Source: Dillenia suffruticosa
Lineage: Eukaryota > Streptophyta > Magnoliopsida > Dilleniales > Dilleniaceae
NCBI GenBank assembly: GCA_033439265.1
Contig: JAVTVX010000012.1
Coordinates: 4,763,001-4,827,000, forward strand
Direction: 5' to 3'
Length of the DNA stretch: 64,000 nt
In this document: piece after piece, positions 58,128-64,000 of the stretch
Numbering within the stretch: position 1 is the first letter of the stretch
How the letters are laid out: each line of letters starts with the position of its first letter
Translations under genes and position numbers: made by a program
Notes under the pieces: generated by a model
Seen by the model: the letters and a program-made list of their open reading frames with translations, nothing else
The model's database searches: none
What the model was told of the DNA's origin: nothing

Positions 58128-60543
58128 GAGTGCAATGGGGGAAAAATATTGCACAAGAAAAAGTGTCACAACCAGGCCTTTTTATTTGACTATAATGGTT
58201 TTTAGCACGTTCAAAAAAAGAAAAGGAAGACGTTGAAAATTCAATAGTACTCCTATTTAGTTCAAAAAAATACCTTCATCTGTTGTAATTTTAATAATTG
58301 CCGACACATTGTACCAATAAATTTTTATAATTATTATTTTATTTCCCCCTCTTGCTAGTAAGTTCATAATTTGACTAATTTAATTTAAATATTTATAGAG
58401 ACTTTATTTAGGATATGAATCTCTCAACATAGTCTTAAATTTTAAAATAAAAACTTAACTGACTGTTTTAATATTTTACCTTATTTTTTATTAAATTAAC
58501 TATTCATTTTTTATTAAATTAACTATTCGTTTCTATTATTATTATTATTATCAAATAACATTTCTCAACTCGAAAACTTTTACTTTTCTGGTTGATGTGA
58601 AAGGAAACATGAAGCGCCAATGGGATGAGCTCAGGATACAATTGCACGTGTATCTTCCTTTTCCGACCTTTTCATGGGTCTGAATTTTTGGTCATGAATT
58701 AACATTTTTGATAAAAATTTCAAAACGGGACCAGAAAAGAAGGGGAAAAGAGGGGTCAGACTAGAGCAGTACAGTTTGACCAGATAGAACGTGTACAAGA
58801 TTGGGCGAATATGGGACTTAGCGAACTAAATGTGTTGGATCTATTGAATAAGAGATTGAATTTTTTTAAATATGATCGAAATTTAATTTTTATTGAGAGT
58901 ATCTGGTTCTCATATGTATGGAGTATTTCTTATTAAGAGCTTTACTCCCTGAAAAGGAACATCGGTTTCAATTTAATCCCAAGATATCAGGACGGTGTTC
59001 AATATATGGTATCAAACCCTCAAATGGTATGCATACGCTAATTATCACACTAATTATCGCCTGGTTCACCTTATATCAACAAAAGAAAAAGGAAAAAAAA
59101 ATGCATGTATAGATCATGAATTTCATTATGGTTGGTAAATAATTAGACATGGTTTCAAGTTTATTAAGTGAGGAAAGAACTTTGTCTGCTAACCAAATTA
59201 TTAGTTAGCATATTAGTATTTCACATTTGAGATTGAGGCTTATACGAAAATTTTATTTCAATGTTGGAATATTGTCAAAAGATAATAGAATCAAATTCTT
59301 AATTTGTGATGTGTGAGAAGAAAGATGCCACAATTATATAACACAAATTAATTTTAAAGGAAAAAAAAAAGAAAAGAAAAGCACTGCAAAAATTTTATTT
59401 TTTTTCCCTTCTCTAACAACCCTAGTTTAGCCCAAATAATAGAACTACAAAACCAGCGATGGTATGATAGTAAATTTTTTTAATTAATATTTTGAGATCG
59501 AGTTTTAAAAATTGAAAAATAGGTGCAGGGAAAGTCATGGCCCTTAATTGGGTCCCGCAACTATTTAAATTCAACTAATGAAGTTTTCAAATACCGGTGA
59601 TCAAATAAAAAAAGAACTACAAAGGAAAAGATGTCGTGGCTATGTAATAGATGATATTACAAGGTATTCATATCCTTGAACAATTTCCTTTGTTTTTCCT
59701 CCTCTTTTTCTTTTCTAATACTTTTCTAGCTTGAGGGTCCTGACTCAAAGCTCTTGTATGATACATTTAAATTTAAAAAAGTAATGTATTGCATCAACGC
59801 TATTGTTAAGAAAACTTTGTGTTATAAATGGGTACCTACAAGGTCTTACGTGGTACCTCTTTATGAAATGTCGGAAATAATCTCCTTCAACTTTGTTATG
59901 TATTTAAAATTTTAAAAATTTAATTATAATAAAATAAAATTTGAAATCAAAATTTAGGGACTTTTTTAACCCCTAATTTTGAGATGAGGGTATAGGGATT
60001 TTACTCTTATAGTGTGACTTAATTGCCTAGAGCGAGCACAAAAGAAAAAGTGTGAAAAGAAAGAAAAATTTGTAGTCATGGGATTTGGCCGATCTATTTG
60101 TTTGTTTGTTTCTCTTATTTTCTTTGTATATTGTATTTTTTTTCAACTTTTTTGATTTCCAATTTTTGGAATTTCAACCAAAATGATATTTTGTTTGAGT
60201 AGACTTCCTAAGCAAGATAATAGTTATATTCCTAGTGTTTGAATTGACCAATTGTTTACATACACATCCTCAATTATCAACAAGTTTGAAGGAAAAACTG
60301 GTTAAGGACTGGACCATGAATGGCTAACCCGTAATATTAGAAAATGTAGTTCTCAAGTCTTAAAAACTCTAATATTTCCATATTTCTCTGTTTAAATTTG
60401 ATTTATTTTGAATTCCACAAGTTAATTTCGCAATTTTTATGATCATTCAAGACTTGATAGCTTAATTTATCAAGGAGACTTGCCGTCAAGAAATGCGAAA
60501 AGGTACGGAGTCTTCCATGGCAATATAGGGTGTCAATGACCAC

Positions 60544-60734
60544 TTTGGTTGGTGCAGGGATTGTATCATTTCATTATTTTTGAGATTCGATTTGGAATGG
60601 AAATAAAAAAAATAAATGTTAAAAGATTCGTTTTCATAAAATAAATTTTATAGCGATCGATTCAGAATGATTAGGACAAAACTCAAATAAACGGAGAATG
60701 ATTTAACCAAAGTACAAAAAAAAACAAAAAGGGG
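60544..60734. mobile_element. Short insertion with 12-bp target duplication (SINE-like or MITE)
   Basis: Flanked by GTCAATGACCAC at 60532-60543 and 60735-60746. Unit 1 has a single similar site near 53333 and lacks the 191-bp insert. The insert carries GAGATTCGATTTGG, faintly B-box-like, and ends in an A-rich tail, so a SINE is more likely than a DNA element. The family is not recognised. Confidence 0.6.
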
Positions 60735-61630
60735 GTCAATGACCACCGATGCGCGTGACTGATAGCGTGGTCAACCTCAAACGCATTTTTCTAAAAATTA
60801 GGAGGAACACATTCGCATTTTTCTACAAAATGTGGTCCAGTCCCAAATCCCATGACTATAATGTTTTTCTTTTGAGGTTTTTTTGTTTTTCTCCGATTAT
60901 TTATATTTGAAAATTTGAATAATCCGATTTAAACAACTATAGAGGTTAATTTAGACTTTAATTCTTTTGATACCTGTTTTTTAATTTAAAAATCAAATTC
61001 AAGATTTTTAGTAAGAAAACTATTAGTGATTTATATAACTATATATTTATAAATTCTAAATCTTACAAATTTTCAATTTCAAATTATTGAGTTTTTAATT
61101 TTGCATACTTTTACATATCTTTTGATCGATAATTGTAAATCTTACTCTTCAAGCGATTGACGGTTGAACTTATCCTTATTTTCTTAATCTTTTGAAAAAC
61201 TTATTAGAAAAAAATAATAATTCCATAAAAACAATTGGATATAAACAACTCAGAATGCAATGGCCGACAATACCCACATCACTTAGTCGTATTAGTTAAG
61301 TTTGATTTGATCTCAAGTCTAATAAACAGATAAATTTAAATTTGAGTTTAAATTTGATCCATTTAATATTATAAAGCGAAATAAAATGAGTTTTTGACAA
61401 GTAACTCAAACTCGAATTTAAAACTATAGTGGGTAATTCTGTTAGGATCTTGGACCAGAGAAATATTCTAAATTTAAAATTTAATTATAATATTAAAATT
61501 TTAAATAAATTTTATTTTTATTATTTTCAAAATATTTTTTTTTTTTAAAATTGATCAATCATATCAATGTTGTAAGAGATAATTAATTTTTTTTCTAGAA
61601 AGAGTTTAAAAGTATATATATATGTATATA

Positions 61631-61985
61631 TTTTTTTTTAATACATGGAAAGCGAGTAACCTAACCCCCAAAGAAAGCTAAACCACGAGTATCACTCAAA
61701 AGGGCTCCATAAACCTCACTAGGAGGGGATGTCAACTCACGGGTACCATGGGGCATTGAATGCCCAAGATAGGCTAATATATCTACACATCAATCGCCTT
61801 CATGCAGAATAAATGACACTGTTTGATCCATTACCTCCCTCATTAGTTATTGGCACTCAGTAATGATATGATATGCAAACTCCCGATGTAAGAAGCATCA
61901 CTAGCTCATTCGAATCAAGTTCCACAATTACCAGGGAGAGGTTGGACCTATTTGTGAGCAGCAGCCCTTCTCTAATGCCCCAAAA
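61631..61985 (-). mobile_element. LINE 3'-end fragment (RNase H end) with poly-T
   Basis: On the minus strand it shows LSLVIVELDSNELVMLL, the RNase H signature of plant L1 LINEs, then text like DILAYLGHSMP and LLSDTRGLAF before a stop and an A-tail (a T-run at 61631 on the plus strand). It is absent from unit 1. A short repeat CCCAAAATAACAAGAT follows twice at 61978-62018. Confidence 0.7.
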
Positions 61986-62287
61986 TAACAAGATAATAAA
62001 ATCCCAAAATAACAAGATTGAGAATGAGTGTCGAATATAGTCCCATTTGTCCTTGTTTAATTTCAAATTGAGGGGTTTTGAATTTGATTCTTTTTTGTGG
62101 ATTTCATTTTTTTGTGCTTCCTTATTCTTATTCTTTTTCGGCCATGGGCCCACAAGCTCCCTGGAGCCGAATATATATATTTTGATCTTGATCAACTATT
62201 ATCTGATATATTTGATTAATCCGATTTGACTATTGTTGACTCATTTTAAAGATCGACTCTCATAATATTTATTTTTTTTGTTTCTAA

Positions 62288-62329
<42 letters not shown>

Positions 62330-63051
62330 GGACTTCTCAACCCACTCCACTCACATGGGACTAATTTTTTCGTGTCGGTACATACCATATAATCAGGTCA
62401 AACCTCAGCGCGCATGTATGTTACCAATTTGTTGGATGATGTAATCTTTTTGACCAATTATTGTTTGCCTAGCTCCATGTGAAATCAAATCCTCCTTTTC
62501 TTTTCTTTTTTTTTTCCATTTATTTACGTTTCTGTCCGATCAAAGTTTGCTTTTACTTGCAAACTTATTTACGAATTTACTTTATCATTTTTTTGTGGAT
62601 AATAATATTGTATATTTTGCCATAGAGAGAAGGAAGCGACTAGTTCGGATGATTCAAACCACAACTGAAGTGCTTCGAAGATGGGTAACGGGACAGGCCT
62701 GAAGAAGAGGGCGTTGCTTTCTCTCCGACAGAATGACTATACATCATTTAGCCACTCACAAATCAGTGGTAGAACAAGAGTTCAATTTCTACCTGGTTTC
62801 ACCTAAACATATAGCAATAAAAGGAAAAAAAGTGTGTGTGGATATATATATTAAGATATTCCTGTTTTGATATCTGTGTAACAAACACATTAAAGAATTG
62901 ACTCAATGGACCAACAAATAATTGTGGGGTATTAAAAAGAAGAAGAAGAAGAAGAAAACTCTATTGGTTATTGCCAGTAACTTCAGTGTCCTGCCCCGCC
63001 TTAGCTCGGACCAGAGTCCTCCATCCCGCCAAGGGTCTCTGAGTCTGTGTA

Positions 63052-63246
63052 CTAATGTCCCACACCAGGGCTTTGTCCCGACTCTTTAATGGCCCCAATT
63101 GCCAACCCATCAAAAAATCCTTCAATTCCGACCGGTTTCCGGTGACTGCTGCCGGACTTCAAAATGTTGAAAGGACGTGCCTCGGAGCACACCAAAATGA
63201 GAAAAATAACAAGTAAAAAGCACGTGTAATTGAGTTTTCTAGCCAT
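63052..63246 (-). CDS. PIP/PIPL-like peptide precursor B2, single motif (shortened)
   Basis: 64 residues. The signal peptide (TCFLLVIFLILVCSEA) is followed by RPFNILKS, a short middle with EGFFDGLA, and a C-terminal KESGQSPGVGH. The stop TAG (63054-63052) falls exactly after GH. B1 has CAG at that place, and its sequence continues to a second motif. In B2 the old second motif can still be read beyond the stop down to 62983 (EDSGPS, a second stop, GGAGH). The product could still release one peptide with a natural C-terminus, with Gln in place of Pro in the SGPS core. A (CT)n leader lies directly upstream. Confidence 0.8.
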   Translation of the reverse strand: MARKLNYTCFLLVIFLILVCSEARPFNILKSGSSHRKPVGIEGFFDGLAIGAIKESGQSPGVGH

Positions 63247-63555
63247 ATTTCTTCTCTCTCTCTCTCTCTCTAGTCGATTAGTCTTTGATTAATGTGTGAT
63301 GAGTAGAATTGAGGTTGTCTGATGAATTTGATGATCTTGAGAAACTAAGTGGTGAATATACATAGAGGTGTGATGGAAGGAACAATAGAAAAGGTTATAT
63401 TATGATTCAACAGAAATGTGATTTTAAAATATAAAAATTTATATAACCCGTGTATCTTTGCAAAGGGGCTTTAAGTTTATCACTTAGATCCATTACATTC
63501 ATATTGTTAGAAGGCCGAGACAAACAAAACACTTCAAACCTCTAGGTTTATTCGG

Positions 63556-63677
63556 GTTATATTTTAAAATAATAAAAAATAATTGATAGTTGAACTAGGG
63601 TGATCTAACGGTTCAACCGGCTGAATTATAAATTTCAAGATATACGGGTAATGCACCAGTCGGGTTTAATAACTATG
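63556..63677. mobile_element. MITE fragment related to the 18666-19487 element
   Basis: CTAACGGTTCAACCGGCTGAA through GGGTTTAATAACTATG matches the right 110 bp of the MITE in HMA1. The left end is missing. Confidence 0.65.
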
Positions 63678-63849
63678 GTTGAGACTTCCCTTTTCTTTTT
63701 CTTTTTCATTTTTTGTTTTTATTCTTGTTTATGTTTTTTTATTTATTTATTTTTCATATAAAGTTTGTTCCACCTTGAGTGCTAAGGTATAAAATATAAA
63801 GTGTTGGGGGGGGGGGGAACACCATAATATTTGGTGAATAAATCATATT

Positions 63850-64000
63850 TTAACACATGTTAAGATTGACTCATATTTTAAGAAATAGAAATTTTTGTTT
63901 GAATACTAATTTTCTTTATTTAAATTTGATTATGTTTCTTATTAAAAAATATTTTTACATACCTTATGTATAATCTTACAAATAAAAAAAGGTCTAGATA
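63850..64000. repeat. Start of a third duplication unit at the window edge
   Basis: Text from TAACACATGTTAAGATTGA to the window end aligns with 49095-49245 at the left edge of unit 1, in the same orientation. Confidence 0.75.

Larger units (their letters stand above)
58160..62982. other. Intergenic part of unit 2
   Basis: Aligns with 51000-55300 of unit 1. It holds two insertions listed separately and an (AT)n microsatellite at about 62291-62323. No further coding region is seen. Confidence 0.6.
56463..63275. repeat. Segmental duplication unit 2 (PIP-A2 plus PIP-B2)
   Basis: The second copy of the block described at 49095. It differs from unit 1 by extra insertions, including 60544-60734 (12-bp target duplication) and a LINE fragment at 61631-61985. 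The right edge is near the (CT)n upstream of PIP-B2. Confidence 0.88.

Noticed and set aside
57770-58156. Longer 128-residue start for PIP-A2
   Set aside because: The extra 37 residues precede the signal peptide, have no counterpart in A1 and overlap the likely TATA box and leader.
50607-63246. Peptide genes as CEP family
   Set aside because: The SPGxGH end is shared with CEPs, but the SGPS core, the double motif and the synteny with PIP2 fit PIP/PIPL better. A profile search could still decide.
1-64000. CRISPR arrays, operons, rRNA or complete tRNA genes
   Set aside because: This is plant nuclear DNA; no CRISPR-type repeats and no full cloverleaf tRNA were seen, only tRNA-derived SINE pieces.

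Overview
This is eukaryotic nuclear DNA from a flowering plant, most likely a eudicot. It is AT-rich, with GT-AG introns, long intergenic tracts, GA/CT and AT microsatellites near genes, plant-type MITEs, SINEs, LINEs and LTR elements, and plant-specific gene families. Four gene families occur in the same order as I recall for Arabidopsis At4g37260 to At4g37290: MYB73, HMA1, MRG1, PIP2. This shared order supports the calls. The species cannot be named from the sequence.

Layout. Bases 1-6900 are intergenic, with ACGT-core (G-box) clusters and a MITE. A single-exon R2R3-MYB of the MYB44/70/73/77 group is at 7043-7981 (+). An HMA1-type chloroplast-envelope P1B-ATPase lies on the minus strand at 30563-9494. 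I could place thirteen exons by homology, but the gene carries several disabling changes and is called a pseudogene. Its introns hold an antisense Ty3/gypsy element (11703-16245), two related solo LTRs, two MITEs and a SINE. A cinnamyl-alcohol-dehydrogenase-like gene at 33440-34942 (+) is also broken, in part by a SINE inserted into exon 2. An MRG-family chromodomain gene (minus, 47227 to about 37590) looks intact over ten exons, including a 14-nt microexon. Its last short exon was not found.

The right quarter (about 49.1 kb to the end) is a tandem segmental duplication with a 7.2-7.7 kb unit. Each unit carries two minus-strand precursors of secreted SGPS/GxGH peptides (PIP/PIPL family). A1 (50607-50882) and A2 (57770-58045) are intact two-motif precursors. 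B1 (55312-55501) is broken by an internal deletion. B2 (63052-63246) is shortened by a stop placed exactly after its first motif. A third unit appears to begin at about 63850, so the array probably continues beyond the window.

How the genes relate. They are neighbours by ancestral synteny and do not form a pathway. The MYB is a nuclear stress and hormone regulator, HMA1 was a chloroplast metal pump, MRG reads histone marks, and the PIP peptides are apoplastic immune or growth signals. The main points of interest are the peptide array in birth-and-death turnover and the decay of a normally conserved HMA1 locus.
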